Of a DNA stretch of 64,000 bases, positions 37,618-50,988 are shown piece by piece. The stretch is from positions 2,294,001-2,358,000 of the forward strand of contig JAGYVD010000006.1 of assembly GCA_021209875.1 (NCBI GenBank), in the 5' to 3' direction. Every line of letters starts with the position of its first letter. Position 1 is the first letter of the stretch. The DNA comes from Rosellinia necatrix (lineage: Eukaryota > Ascomycota > Sordariomycetes > Xylariales > Xylariaceae). The notes under the pieces were generated by a model. It was not told where the DNA came from, made no database searches, and saw only the letters and a program-made list of their open reading frames with translations. Both the position numbers and the translations under genes were made by a program.

Positions 37618-38650
37618 ACCCCAACCTTACCCGTACGTGCCTTCAAGAAAGAATATGAGATAAAATGACCACAAACTGAATCATATTTGAGCAGAAATGA
37701 TTGGGACAGAACATCGTGTTGCTAAAAGCAAAGAAGAGTTATGCTTGCAAACCCGATCCAACGGAAACTCTTGTAATGGGACCGCAAGCGTTTTCCAGAT
37801 CAACACAATTCAACAAAATTTGGGGCTGACTAGTTGACTTCCTATGCAGTGAACGTTAGTAATAGAAGCCCGGCGTTTACAGCCTGCCAGAACCTAATAT
37901 AAATGAAAACGAGCATATTTTATAACCATTATGTTTTCAATATACACTAGCTGAACAGAAATTTTGAAGCCCGGGCATGTATCATAGAATAAGAGTAATG
38001 GTAGAAAACCTCAGATGGTGGTTCTCAAAGCATGTGATCTCACAAAATAATTCCTAGGCCATAATCAAACCTCTCACGAAAAGAGTTCCTCAGTAATCAG
38101 AATACCTGTGCTTATGCTACGATCTTTGAGACTGATATACACGCGAGCTTGGAGGTATCCAGCATACTCGCCAAGGCCACGAGGCCAGAGGGCCCCCAGG
38201 TTACCCCTCTTTCTATAGACAGAAAGCAATAGATCGCTGACAATGGCAGACAAACAATATCGTGGCATGTAATAAATGGCACACGTTGGGGTCTAACTAG
38301 CAAAACATTGAGATAACGAGCCACCCATTGCATCATGCAGCGTCACCCAGCGACGCGTGAGCATAGCTTATTTACCAACGTGGGCGGCCAGACGAGCGAG
38401 TCTTCTCACCTGCAAGGACCCGAATGCCACGCCGCAATATAAAACTTGCACTTTTAAGCAACTAGCTCGCTTGAGTCTAACAATATGGCCGCTCGATTTC
38501 AAGTGGCGCGTCGGACCAATTAAACCCTACATACCCGTGCCAGTGGATGAAAAATTAGCTACAGGATTTATCTTGTACAGCCCGAAGAGGTCGCCGACCA
38601 CCTTAGCAATAACTAGGGTTGTAAAAAGCCCAGCCTATAGGCGCCCATAA
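37618..38650. other. Second GC-normal island, no clear gene
   Basis: About 1 kb without RIP. Small ORFs exist on both strands, including 97 codons at 38357-38650 (+) that overlap the minus-strand candidate and lack any domain. Apart from the possible minus-strand gene remnant listed separately, I cannot support a coding call. Confidence 0.55.
38074..38268 (-). pseudogene. Possible gene remnant, unknown function
   Basis: A minus-strand frame of 64 codons. Its second half (GALWPRGLGEYAGYL, then SLKDRSISTGILITEELF) looks more protein-like than neighbouring ORFs and ends in a normal stop. No family is recognised. Upstream frames do not extend it without a frameshift or intron. It could be the last exon of a lost gene or chance. 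Confidence 0.25.
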
Positions 38651-38651
38651 T

Positions 38652-38804
38652 AGCCCATGGGCTCTTAGCGGGCCCTTATAAAAGCCCACGGGCTTTTAGC
38701 GAGCTTTTATAAAAACTTATAAGTTTTTAGCAGATTTTTATAAAAGCTTATAAGTTTAAAAAAACTGTTAAAAACTTATAAGTTTTTATAAGCTTTTATA
38801 AATT
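38652..38804 (+). repeat. 31-bp minisatellite decaying from GC-rich to AT-rich
   Basis: About five units of ~31 bp. Unit 1 (38652) starts AGCCCATGGGCTCTTAGCGG, unit 2 (38683) AGCCCACGGGCTTTTAGCGA, unit 3 (38714) AACTTATAAGTTTTTAGCAG; units 4 and 5 are fully AT-converted. Each unit opens with a palindrome. The array lies exactly at the border between the GC-normal island and AT-rich DNA. Confidence 0.8.
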
Positions 38805-40409
38805 AAAATAAAAATTATTTTTATATTAATTTTATTTTAATTATTAAATTTAAAAATATTATTATATTTAAAATAAAATTTTATTAATAAAAATATTAAT
38901 ATAATATTTATAATAATAAAAGTTATAATAAAAAACTAAAATAAATATATATATTTAAATAATAATTAAAAATTATAATAAAAATAAAATATTAAAAATA
39001 TAAAAATAAAATAGCTAGCATTAAAATAAAAGCTATATTAAAATAAAGCTGTTTTTAAAAATAAATAATTAATATAGTTTAAATAAAATATATATATTTT
39101 TTTAAATTATATTTAAAATTAAACTATATTAAATAAAATATAAAATTATTATTATTAAAAATAATATAAAATTTATATTATTATATTTTAAAAGTTTTAA
39201 ATTATATTATTAATTATAAATATATTAAAAATAATATAAACTAAAATATAACGTTTTTATAAAAATAAAATATAAAATAAATAATAATATTTTAATTTAT
39301 ATAGTTTTTAATTATTATAAATAATTAATATAAATATTAATATATAAAATATAATAAAAATTTATAATTAGTTATAACAAGCGTTAAAAATAATATAAGC
39401 TGTTTTTAAATAATATTTATATTAAGTTTTAATATTATTAAAATAAATATTAAAAAATATATAAAAGCTGTTTTTTTATAAATTATTATAAAAAATTAAA
39501 AATAAATTAACGTTAAAACATATTAATAAATTTTAATAATAACTATTAAAAATAATATTTATATTAATTAAATAGCAGATAAAATAGTAAAAATAAAACA
39601 GCTAAATATAAAAAGCTTTATTTTATAAAACATTATTTTTAAAATAAAAATTTAAGCTTGTTTTTATATAAAATAAAAATAAATTATATTTTTAAAAAAA
39701 AAAAATATTAATATATATATTAATTTATATATTAATAAGTTTATTTATTTTAAAAACTTGTATTAATAAAATAATAAAATTTAAAGTTTTATTTTAAAAT
39801 TAATAATAAATTATTTAATATAAAAACTATGTTAATAAAAATATTATAAATAGCTATATTTTAAAAACAATTATAAAATTTATTAAATCTATAAAATTAA
39901 AACATTTTAATATAATTAATTAAATAAAAATATTAATTTTATATAAACTAAATATAAAAGTTTTAAAAATTTTTATTTTAATATATTTAATAATAATTAA
40001 ATAATATTAATTAAAAAAAGGTTTTTTGTTTTATAAAAATAAATTATTAGCTTGTTTTTATATAAATTTTATAAATATTTTTAAAAGCTATAATAAAAAA
40101 CGTTTATCTTATATTAATTTTTAACAAAATAATATTTTTAATTAGCATTATTTTTATTAAAATTAATAATTTTATATATATTTTTAAACAAATAATAAAT
40201 ACCGCGTTTTTATTTTTAAAATTAATATATAAAACCGGCTAAATAAAAAGTTTTGCAGTAAAAAATATATAATTAATAGTTGCTACAACTTGTTTAAAAT
40301 GTTTATTTTAAACGCAACTAGAAAATTAATATAAAAATTAATACAATAAATAAAAAAAGCTTACTACTAGTTTTCGACTTAAATAATAATTTAAGCTAAA
40401 ACGTTTTTT
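38805..40409. other. RIP-decayed AT-rich DNA
   Basis: Nearly pure A/T with a few AGCT and ACG words. No motif or frame. Confidence 0.65.
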
Positions 40410-40690
40410 TTAAAGGCCTAAAGCGAGCTTGCAAGCGTGATAAAAATTGCAAAAAAAGTTAAAAGTTGCAAGTGGAAGAAACCAAACGTGCGGATAGATT
40501 AACTATTCGGCTTGCGTTTTGTTGTACAGGTCAACTTTTTAGTAGTTAGTTTCCTACTTTTATATAAACAGTTAAAAGCTGTTTTTCTGGACTGGCTGTA
40601 TTTATGTTTAAATTTGGTCAGAGATTTATGTTATATAACATGTGTGCGCAAGTGCAGTCCGCCGCGTAAAGTCTGCAAAGCTTATATATG
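40410..40690 (+). repeat. Left direct repeat of element 4
   Basis: Matches 44167-44441, with mostly transition differences. The left part is preserved (GGCCTAAAGCGAGCTTGCAA, then GTGCGGATAG). A short ORF here with a counterpart in the partner repeat is repeat sequence, not a gene. Confidence 0.75.
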
Positions 40691-43600
40691 CTATAAAATT
40701 AAATATATTATTAAATATGTTTTTAAAACTTATATAAGTAGTAAAATTTAAGTTATATATTATATAATAATAATAATTTAGTTTAATATTTAAATAAAAA
40801 ATATTATATTAGCTTATATATTTTAATAATATATTAAAATAATTTATATAAATAAGTTTATATAACTTTTATAAAATATATATATATATATATATATATT
40901 AAATAAACTTTATAAAAATCTTTTGTTTTATATATATATATATATATATTAAATTATTAACGTTATATAAAAAATATATATATATTTTAAATAAATATAC
41001 AACTTTTGTTTTATATAATATGCTTTATTTATATTTTATTTAGCTTTATTAAAAAAAACTTTTAAAATAAAAGTTTTTAATAGGCCTTTTAAAAAAAAAA
41101 AAAAAAGCTTAAATAATTATTAATTATAATATAACTTTTTATAACTTATTATAAAATATAGAACTATTTATAAAAAAGTTTTTAAAGCTAGCATTTTATT
41201 TATATAAAAACTTAAATATTTTTTTTTTAAGTTTTATAAAAGTTTTAAAATTAAATATATACAGCAGTATTTTTTAAAAAACGCTAGCTAATAATAGCAG
41301 GTCTAATAATAAATTAATATTTGCTTTATTATTTAAATATTAAATAAAAATAATATTTAATAATCTAAATAAATCTTTTATATTATATATTTTTTTAAAA
41401 CATAATTATATTTTTATTTTTTAAAAGCTTTAAAAAATATTATTTTTATAAAGTTCTAAGTATTTTATATCGCGTTAAATATTATATTTAAATTAATATT
41501 ATTTTATATATTATTTATATAAGATTTTAAAATAAACAAGAATTTTTAATTTAATTTTTTTGTTTTTTTTTTATTTCTATTAAAACAGTGTTTTTAAGGT
41601 TTAATTATATATTTTAAGATTTAATTTATAATAATTTTATAAAAATAGTCCTTAGCAAAATAAATTTGTTTAAAATTTTTAACAGCAAAAAATACGTTTT
41701 ATTATTAATAAAAACATAACTATTTATTAAAGCTTTTAATAAACATGCTTTTTTTATTTATTTAAAATGTGCTAAAGTTTATAGAATTTTTTAAAATAAT
41801 TAAATAGTTTTTAAACGGTTTAAACATAATTTTATTTAATATTTTAATTTTAAAGTTTAAAAACATAATTAATATTTTTATTTTTTAAATATAAATTAAT
41901 TTAAATGGTAATTTAACTAGCTTTTTAATTTTTATTAATATTTATAATATAAAATTATTAATATAAATATATAAAATATTAAAATAGTTGTTAATATATA
42001 ATTTATGTTTTATTATATAAAAGTTAATAATATTAAAAAGCAGGCAATTTTATAGCTAGTTTTTTTATTAATAAAAATATTTTAAGCTATATTTAAATAT
42101 AAAATAATTATTAATAATATTTATAAGTTTATTTATTATTTAAGCTTAATATAGTTTTATATAATATAAATTGTTATATTTTTATGTTATATATTTATAT
42201 ATTTTTTAATTAATTTTAAAAAATATTAAAATAATATATTATTATATTTATAGTTATTAAAAAATATATTATAATTATATTTTTAAAAATAAAAACATTA
42301 TATAAAATTATTTTAATAAAATAATAATTTATATATTATTATTAATTATTTTTTAAAAAGTTTAAATAAAATTTTAATAGCTAGGTTATATATAGTTTTA
42401 TAGTAAAAATAATAAGTTTATAAACAAAAGTTTTTATAAATTTTAAATAGTTTTATAAATATAAAAACTTGTTTTTATAATTTTAACTTATTAAAAAACG
42501 GTTTTTTATTTAATAAAGCTTAACAAGTATTTTAATAATATATTAATAAAAGCTTTAATTTTATTTTATATAATATTATTTTAAACAAAAGCTTTAATTA
42601 TTATAACTTTTTAAAATTGTTTTTATATTATTTAAATATTTTTATTATTTTTATAATATTAATTTAAAAATATTATTATTATTTTTAAGTTTTTATTAAA
42701 TATTGTTATAAAAATTTATATTTTTGCAGATATTTTTAAATATTATTTAATTTTAATTTATTTTAATAAACTAAAAAAATATTATAAAACTTATTAATTT
42801 ATTTTATAAGTTTAAATCGTTTTTTTAATTTTTATTTTATATAATGTTTTATTTTTTTAAATTAATTATTAGTTTTAAAATATTAAGTTTTAAATTATAT
42901 AGTTTTATAAATAGTTTATTAATTTTAGCTTTTTATTTAATTTTAATTTTAAAGTTATTTTAAGCTTTTTAAATAATTTATTATTTTTAACAGTATAAAT
43001 AAAATATTTATTTTTAATATTAAATTATTTTTTATTTTAAAAATAATAATATTTTATATAATATATAAACTTTTTAATTAAATTAAATATTAATAAAATA
43101 TTTATAAATATTTTAATTAAAAGTTTAATTTATATATTAACTAATAACTTAATTAAAATATTGTTTAAAAAATAAAAAAATATTATATTTAATTTTTTTT
43201 AAAACTTATTTTTAAGCTTGTTTTTATTTTTTAATGTTTTTAAAGCTTTAGGTTTTTTTTAAAACGTTTTTTAGGTTTTTTAAAAACTTTTAAATAGTTT
43301 TTTAACGCTTAAATATTATTAACATATTATTTTTAAAATAATATATTATATAATATTTTATAAATATATAAGTTAACGTTTAATTTTCCTGCGATTTTTT
43401 ATTTATAAATTTATATAAATTTTTAAAAATAAATTTATTTATTTTAAATTTTTAGTTTTTAATAAATAATAATTTTAATAAAAGTTTTATTAAGTTCTGC
43501 TATATTTTTATATAAATAATATTTATTATTTTTAAATTAAATATAAACAGTTTATTTTTATCTGTTTATAGTCTGCGTTTAACTAAGATTTTTTAAAATA

Positions 43601-44166
43601 AGTTATAATTTTATTTTATTTTTATTTATATAATTATAAACATTTTAAAATATTTTTTTTGTTATATATTAAAATAACTTTATAAAATATTTTTTATTTA
43701 TTATTTTTAAATAAAATAAATTTTTAAAAAATACTTTTAATTTTTATTATTAATAATTTTTAAAAACTGTTTTTTAAAAAATTTAAAAGTTTATTAATAA
43801 TAATATTAAACATATTTTTTAATATTTTTAAAAGTTTTAAAATATTAATATTTTAAATTTTTAATATTTTTAATTAAAACAGAAATATATTATTTATTTT
43901 ATATGTTTATATTATATAAAAGTTTTATTAATTTAATTATATTGTTTATATATATTAGCAAGTTTAAAAATAAAAGTTTAAAAGTTTTATAATATATAAT
44001 TAAAACTATTTTAATATAGTTTTTATTAATATAAAATATAAATATAAAATTATATGTTTTTATTTATATTTAATTTTTATAATAAATAAAGTAATAAAAA
44101 AAAAAAGTTAAATTAAAAAGCTATTTTAAAATAAAAATATAATAATAAATAATTTTTATAAAAAAA

Positions 44167-44441
44167 TTAAAAGTTTAAAACAAGCTTACAAATATAATAA
44201 AATTATAAAAAATTAAAAGTTGCAAATAAAAAACTAAACGTGCAAATAAATTAATTATTTAGCTTGCGTTTTATTATACAGGTCAACTCTTCAATAATTA
44301 GTTTCTTATTTTTATATAAACAGCTAAAAGCTGTTTTTCTGGACTGGCCACATTTATATTTAAATTTAATCAGGGATTTATATTATATAGCGCGCGCGCG
44401 CAGGTACAATCCACCGCGTGAGGTCTGCAGGGCTTGCATGT
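44167..44441 (+). repeat. Right direct repeat of element 4
   Basis: The left part is AT-converted relative to 40410-40690. The right part is preserved (GCGCGCGCGCAGG, then CCACCGCGTGAGGTCTGCAG). Confidence 0.75.
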
Positions 44442-44450
44442 ATATATGAC

Positions 44451-44508
<58 letters not shown>
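44451..44508 (+). repeat. (AAT)n microsatellite
   Basis: About 19 uninterrupted AAT units directly after the right repeat of element 4. Confidence 0.95.
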
Positions 44509-45585
44509 TAGGAATATATAAATTATTATATTAACAATAATATTATAAATAATTAAAAATATAATATAAATTATAAAATAAATATATATATAAAAAGCTA
44601 TAATAAAAAGCTGAAATATTAAGATTAATATATAATAAAATATAAATTTAATTTTTTTAAAATAAATTATATAAAAAAAGTTAAAACAAAAGTTTTAATT
44701 TTTATATTAATTTATATTAATTATACTTTAATATATATTTAAAATAATTTTATAATATTAAAAAATATTAATATAATTTATAAATTAATTTAATATATAA
44801 TTATTATTAATTTTAATCTAGTAATAAAACTATTTTATTTTTAATAATAATATAATTTATATATTAATATATATATTAATTAAAACTATTTTATAGTTTT
44901 AATAATAGTTTTAATTTTTTGCTTAAGTTTTATAAAATATAAAATATTTTTAATATATAATTTAATTAGCTTTTTTAATAACTTTTTAGCTGTTTATTTA
45001 TATTTTTTAAAATAAAATATATATTTTTAATTAAAATAATATGAATATTTTTAAATGTAATTTTATTTAAAAATAAATTAATATTATAATATTATATAAT
45101 ATATATAATATTAAATATTAATTGAATATTTTAATTATTAAAATAATTTAGCAGCTATAAATTATATTAAAGTTTATAATTAAAATAAAATCAAATTAAT
45201 AATTTAAATATAAATAAATATAAAACTTATTAAAAATAAAAAATAAAAACTATTTTATTAGTTTTTATAAAATATTAATACTTAAAGCTTAAAAATAAAA
45301 TTTTTAACTAGCTTTATTAAAAATAATTTTTATATTAAATAAATAAAAATATTTTTTAAATAATAAAATTTAATTAAAATTAAATTATAATATATAAATA
45401 TTTTAAAATATTTTATTTATAAAAAATATTAAAATATATTAATTTTATATTAATTAATAAAAGCTTATTTTAAATAAACTTTAATATTTAAAAAAATATA
45501 AATAAAATTTTTAAAAAGCAGCAGTAAATAATTTTATTTAATATATTATTATTATTTATTATTATTTATTAATTTAAATAAACAA
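44509..45585. other. RIP-decayed AT-rich DNA
   Basis: Stop-filled AT-rich DNA. Nothing recognisable. Confidence 0.65.
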
Positions 45586-45757
45586 GCAGGATTTTCTGCT
45601 TTAAAATTTTCTGCTTTAAAATTTTCTGCTTCGGGATTTTCTGCTTTAAAATTTTTACTTTGGGATTTTTTATTTTAGGATTTTTAACGCGGAATTTTTA
45701 GCGCAGGATTTTTAGCGCGGGATTTTTAGCGCGGGATTTTTAGCTTAAAACTTTTAA
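45586..45757 (+). repeat. 14-15-bp minisatellite, about 12 units
   Basis: The left units read GCTTTAAAATTTTCT (15 bp) and the right units GCGCGGGATTTTTA (14 bp), with intermediates such as GCTTCGGGATTTTCT between. Both unit length and G/C retention change along the array. There are no spacers, so it is not a CRISPR array. Confidence 0.85.
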
Positions 45758-47469
45758 ATTATAATAATTAAATTTATTAAAATTAATAATAAATATTAAA
45801 ACTAGTTTTTTATTATATATAAGTTTTATTAACGTTTTTATATTTTTATTATAACTAGTTTTTTATTTTTATTATTAGTTTTTTTTATAATTAGTTTTTA
45901 TATAATAATTATTTTTTTAGCTGCAGCAGCTAATATTTTATAATTATTAAGTTTTATTATTAATTTTTAAATTAATAAATAAAATTATTATAAAATAATA
46001 TAATTTATTAATAATTAATATAAAAATTAATATAATTATAAAAATATTATATTTTAATTAAATTTATTTTATTAAAATTTATAAAATCTATATTAAAATT
46101 TAAATTTAATATATAAATATTTAATATAGCTTAAATAACTTTAAAACTTATAAATATTATAATTATTATTTTATAAAAATAAATAAAAGTTATAAATTTA
46201 TAAAATATAAAATAAAATAAAAATTAATTAATAAATAAAATTATTTAAAAAAAACAGCAAATTAAAAAATTTAAAAGTTTATAATAAAATTTTTAAACCG
46301 TTTTTATTTTAATTATTTTTAATTTTAAAAATATTTATAAAAATATATTAAAAAAATAAAAATAAAAATAAAAAACTTATAATTAAATTTTAAAATAATT
46401 TTTAACGTTTATATTTGTTAACTTAAAATATTTTAATAAAAATAAAACATAAAAATATTAAAATAAACTTATAATAAAATTAAAAAAAAACTTTTTATTA
46501 ATATTATATTTATTTTAAAAAATATTAATAAAAATAAAAATAAAAATAAATATTAAAATAAACTTATAATAAAATTTATAACAAAAATCTTTTTATTAGC
46601 TAGAAAAATATTTTATAAAAATATTAAAAAAATAATAAAATAAAACAATAATAAAAATTATGCTAAAATTTTATAAATTTTATTATTTAAAAATTTATTT
46701 ATATTTTATAAAATATTAATAAATATATTTATTAATATTTAATATTAATAAAAACATGTTAAAAAACTTCTGCTATTAAATTTAATTATAAAAGCTTAAG
46801 TTTTTAAATATAATATTATAAAATATTAATAAATAAAATTATAAATAAAATAGTTTTATTTATAATAAACTTTATAAATGAAATTTTTTTGTTTTAATAA
46901 GTTTAAACATTTAAAATTTATTAATAAATTAATTAATATAATAATTAAAACAAACTTAAATAATAATTTAAAAAAAAAAAAAACATATTAAATTAATTTT
47001 TATTAGTTATAATAGTTTTAAATTAGTTTTTAATTAATTAGTATTAAAATTAACATGAAAATAAATAAAACTTTAAAAAAACATATTTTATTAATTTTTT
47101 TATTTTTTTAAAATTTTAGCCGGTTAAAAAATTTAAATTTAATTATTTAAATAATTAATATAATAATTAAAATATAAATAAAATATAATAAACTTATAAA
47201 ATAAATTTATATTAAAAAAAGAAAACCTAGTTTTAATAATAAAGCTTTTTAAATATAAATAAAATCGTGTTTTAAACTAAAAACAGTTAAAACTTTAAAA
47301 AATAAATATTTAATTAATAATTTATAAAATTAGCAAACTTTTAAAAATAAAAAAATTATGAATAAAAAAAATAAAAATAAATATTCATAAACAGAAAGCT
47401 TTATTGATAATTAAAATTAAGCTTATTTTTAAGCTTATTATTATTAATAAAAATATTTTATAAAAATGA
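45758..47469. other. RIP-decayed AT-rich DNA
   Basis: Almost pure A/T, with no frame, element end or motif found. Confidence 0.65.
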
Positions 47470-48110
47470 ATATATTTAAATAAAATTATGTTAAAAATTA
47501 AATTAAAAATTAAATAAAAATATAAATTAAATAAAAATTAAATAAAAATAAAAATTAAATAAAATTAAATAAAACATATAAATTAAAAAAATATATATAA
47601 AGATATAAATTAATTAAAAAAAAAATTAAATAAAAATTAAATAAAACATATAAATTAAATAAAATATATATAAAAATATAAATTAATTAAAAATAAAATT
47701 AAATAAAAATTAAATAATAATAAAAGCTAAATAAAAATATAAATTAAATAATAATAAAAGCTAAATAAAAATACAAATTAAATAAAATATATATAAAATT
47801 TAATAAAATTAAATAATAATATAAATTAAATAAAATATATATATGAATTTAATAAAAATTAAATAATAATAAAAATGAAATAAAAATATAAATTACATAA
47901 AATATAAATAAAAATTAACTAAAAATTTAAAAAAATTAAATAATAATAAAATTAATAAAAATTTAATATATATAAAAATGTAAAAGAATTAATAAAAATT
48001 AAATAAAAATTAAATAATAATGAAAATTAATAAAAATTAATAAAAATTTAAAATTTACTAAAATTTTTATATATAAAAACGTAATAAAAATAAAAACAAA
48101 AAATAAATAT
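47470..48110 (+). repeat. Degenerate A-rich tandem array (AAATTAAATAAAA type)
   Basis: Many imperfect copies of AATTAAATAAAA and ATATAAATTAAATAAAA with AATAATAATAAAAGCTAAAT variants. Units vary too much to give a fixed period by eye. Confidence 0.7.
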
Positions 48111-48700
48111 GATTTTAATTATTACTGTTATAAATATTATTATTATAAAATTATTATTCTTATAATTATAACAATTTTAATGATTATTTTTATTATTATT
48201 TTAATTATTATTATGTTAATTTTTACTATTTTAAGTATTATTATTTACATATAAAATTATGTTTAATTTTTAAATTAAAATAAAATAAAATAATATAATA
48301 AATAAATTAATAATAATAAAATAAAAACTATTATATAAAATAATAATAAATTTTTTAAAAAACAAATAATAATAATAATATTATTATTATATTAATAAAC
48401 TAATTAATATAGCTTGTATATAATTTTATTAATAGTGCTACTAGCGGCGTTATAACAGGTTTATAAAACTTAATATATGCTAAAATATAAAGCTTATAGC
48501 GATTAAAAATATATATTTTAATAATAACTAAAAAATATTAATAAATATATAAAATATAACATATGCTTTTATATTTATATTAATATAACATTTATTTTTT
48601 GCTAATATTTTGTAATAACTATATATTAAACTTTATAATTATAACCTGTTTAATATATACAACGTAATAATTTATAGCTGTTTAAATATTAACAAAATTG
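48111..48700. other. AT-rich DNA, nothing recognised
   Basis: Contains short (AAT)n and (TTA)n tracts near 48365-48395 but no frame or motif. Confidence 0.6.
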
Positions 48701-48830
48701 TGAAGCCATCCCGACAGATAACTTCCTTAGGGAAGCCATTTTGTCGGACGCCTTCCTTAGGGAAGCCTTCCTTTGGAAAGCTTTCTTTAGTAAAGCCTTC
48801 CTTCCGGAAGGCTTCTAGGAATAGCTATAC
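48701..48830 (+). repeat. Tandem array of ~15-bp palindromes, GC-normal
   Basis: Successive hairpins: CTTCCTTAGGGAAG (48722-48735, and again 48752-48765), CTTCCTTTGGAAAG (48767-48780), CTTTCTTTAGTAAAG (48781-48795), and a 9-bp stem around 48793-48814 containing the perfect CCTTCCGGAAGG. The first hairpin is enclosed by CCGACA (48711-48716) and TGTCGG (48742-48747). The block shows little RIP although AT-rich DNA surrounds it. Confidence 0.85.
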
Positions 48831-50780
48831 ATTAGTTAAACTAAAAAATAAATAGTAAATTAATTCTTATCTTTTTCTAACTATTTAATGCTTATTATTT
48901 AATAGCTAGCAACTTTAGTCGATCCTCTTTTTTTTTGTTTTTTTTTTATAAAACGGTCAGCTTTTTAATAAATTTGTTTTTTTTAAATATATTCTGCTTA
49001 ATTTAATTAAAAATACGTTTTTTTTGCTAAGCAATTTTTAGCTGCTTTTTTTTTTTATGTTGAAATATTTGTTTTTTTTATTTTAATAAGCTTTAGCTTT
49101 TTTTTTTTTTTTTAAAAAATTATCGCGTTATTATTAAACTTTTATAGTTTATTATTAATAAACTTTATAATTATTAATATTAATATATTATTTATAAAAT
49201 TTTAATAAAATTTTATAATTTAAATATAAATATATAGCTTAAAAATAAAATATAATTTAAAAATATTTTTTATTTATAATATTTATTTTATTTTATTATA
49301 ATAACAGCTTATTTTTTTTAATAGTTTTATTTTTTATTAATAATTTCTGTTATAAAAGCTTTTTAGTTTTATAAATTTATTAAAATTAATAAAATATTAT
49401 TTTATTATTAAATAGCTGTTTTTTTTAAAATAATTATATTATATTTTAAATTTAAAAATAAACTAAACGTTGTTTATTAAAATTTTAAACTTTAATTTTA
49501 AATTTAACAAGTTTTAAAACTTTTATTATTTTTTTAAAAAAAAATATAATAAAATTTAAAAATATTTAATTTAAGCTATATTTTAAAAATAAATAATTAA
49601 TATATATAAAGTTTAATAAACAATAAATAAAACTAATAAGCTTATTTTGTTAAAAATAGTTATATATAAACTTTTTATTTTATTGCTTAAATAAATTTAT
49701 TTAAACTTATTTTTTTAAATTTTAAAATTAAAACTATTTTTACGTTAAAAATATTAAAAATATAATATTATAAAGCTTAAAAAACAAACTTTTTTTATTT
49801 ATATTTTTATTATTTTATTATTTAACTTGTTATTATTACTATTTTTATTTTTATTTTTTTAAATCTGCTTTTTAAACATTATTTAATAAAATTTTTAACG
49901 TTATATAATAAAAATAGCTATAATAATATAAGTTTTAATATAAAATAATAATATTAAAAACATAATAAATAATATATTTAAAACAGCTAATATTATTTTT
50001 AAACAATTAGTTTTTATATTAAATAAAATTAAATATAAAAATTTATTTCGTTAAATATTTTTATTTTAACTTATTAAATATTTTAAAACAAGCAACTATA
50101 TTATAATTAAAAAATGCTTATTAAAAAATATTTATTTTTTACAGCTTTAATAAAATAAAAGCTTTAAACTTTATTAAAATAAAAATATTATAAAATAACT
50201 TTTTTAATTATTTTAAAACAATATTTAATTTTAATATATAAATATATTAAATAATTTTATTAAAGCAATAATAAGCGTTAGTTTTAAATATATATTAAAT
50301 AAACTTAAAATAAAATATTATAAAAATATTATAAACATTATTAAATAAACGTTTATTTATTTTTATAATAAGCAGTTAATATTATAAAAATATTAATTTA
50401 AATATAAGTTATATTTATAATTAAAAGCTATTAAAACTTAAGTTTTATTTTAAATATATAGTTTTATAATTATATATAAAACTAGTTTTATTTAAACTTA
50501 TAATAGTTATATAAAAATTAATAATATTTATTAGTTTAAACTAGTTTTTAACTATGTTAAAAAAAAAAAAAAATATAAAACTATATTATTATATTATAAT
50601 AAAAAAAAAACAATTTTTTTTTTTTTTTATAACTTTTATTTTTTTTATTATTAAAACTATTATTTTTTAATATAAAATTAATAAATAATATTTTTTAATT
50701 AAAAAAAACTAATAAAACAGTAACTTTATAATATAATATAGTTGTAAAAACTATAAAAAAACTTATAAAAGCTAAAAACG
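48831..50780. other. RIP-decayed AT-rich DNA
   Basis: AT-rich, no frame. A short less-mutated stretch near 48900-48960 (GTCGATCCTC) has no recognisable content. Confidence 0.65.
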
Positions 50781-50785
50781 CTTTT

Positions 50786-50988
50786 TAAGAGGTGCACTAT
50801 AGGGGTGTAAAATGTGTATTATAAAAGATAAAGATCTAGCAAATCTAAGCTAAGCTAAAGTTTTACTTAAATATAGGCTAGGGCTTATATATATAAGGCT
50901 AGGCTTAATTAAGTTATGCTTATAGCTACAGGCTATAGCATCTTAAGCGAGAAGCTTATATAAGCGCTTTTTTTATACGCGTGTATTA
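50786..50988 (-). repeat. LTR of element 3 (left copy)
   Basis: The left end is preserved (GAGGTGCACTATAGGGGTG) where the partner has only A/T. The right end is converted (TTTTTTTATACGCGTGTATTA against CCTTTTATGCGCGCGTATCA in the partner). Confidence 0.85.

Larger units (their letters stand above)
40410..44441. mobile_element. Probable LTR element 4, about 4 kb, non-autonomous size
   Basis: Direct repeats 40410-40690 and 44167-44441 flank a 3.5-kb AT-rich interior. They share the same RIP pattern as the certain LTR pairs: the outer side of each repeat is preserved, the inner side converted. Long AT tracts lie inside, with (TA)n runs near 40876 and 40931. I could not find a target duplication, so two independent solo insertions remain possible. 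The interior is too short for a full gag-pol and shows no motif. Confidence 0.55.

Noticed and set aside
38357..38650. 97-codon + strand ORF
   Set aside because: It overlaps a better-looking minus-strand frame, has no domain or signal and runs into the minisatellite border.
40512..40751. 79-codon ORF similar to a 61-codon ORF at 44264-44449
   Set aside because: The two are the same part of a direct repeat pair. Similarity is due to the LTR-like repeat, and neither has a domain or conserved end.
45586..45757. Possible CRISPR-like array
   Set aside because: The units are directly adjacent with no spacers; it is a plain minisatellite.
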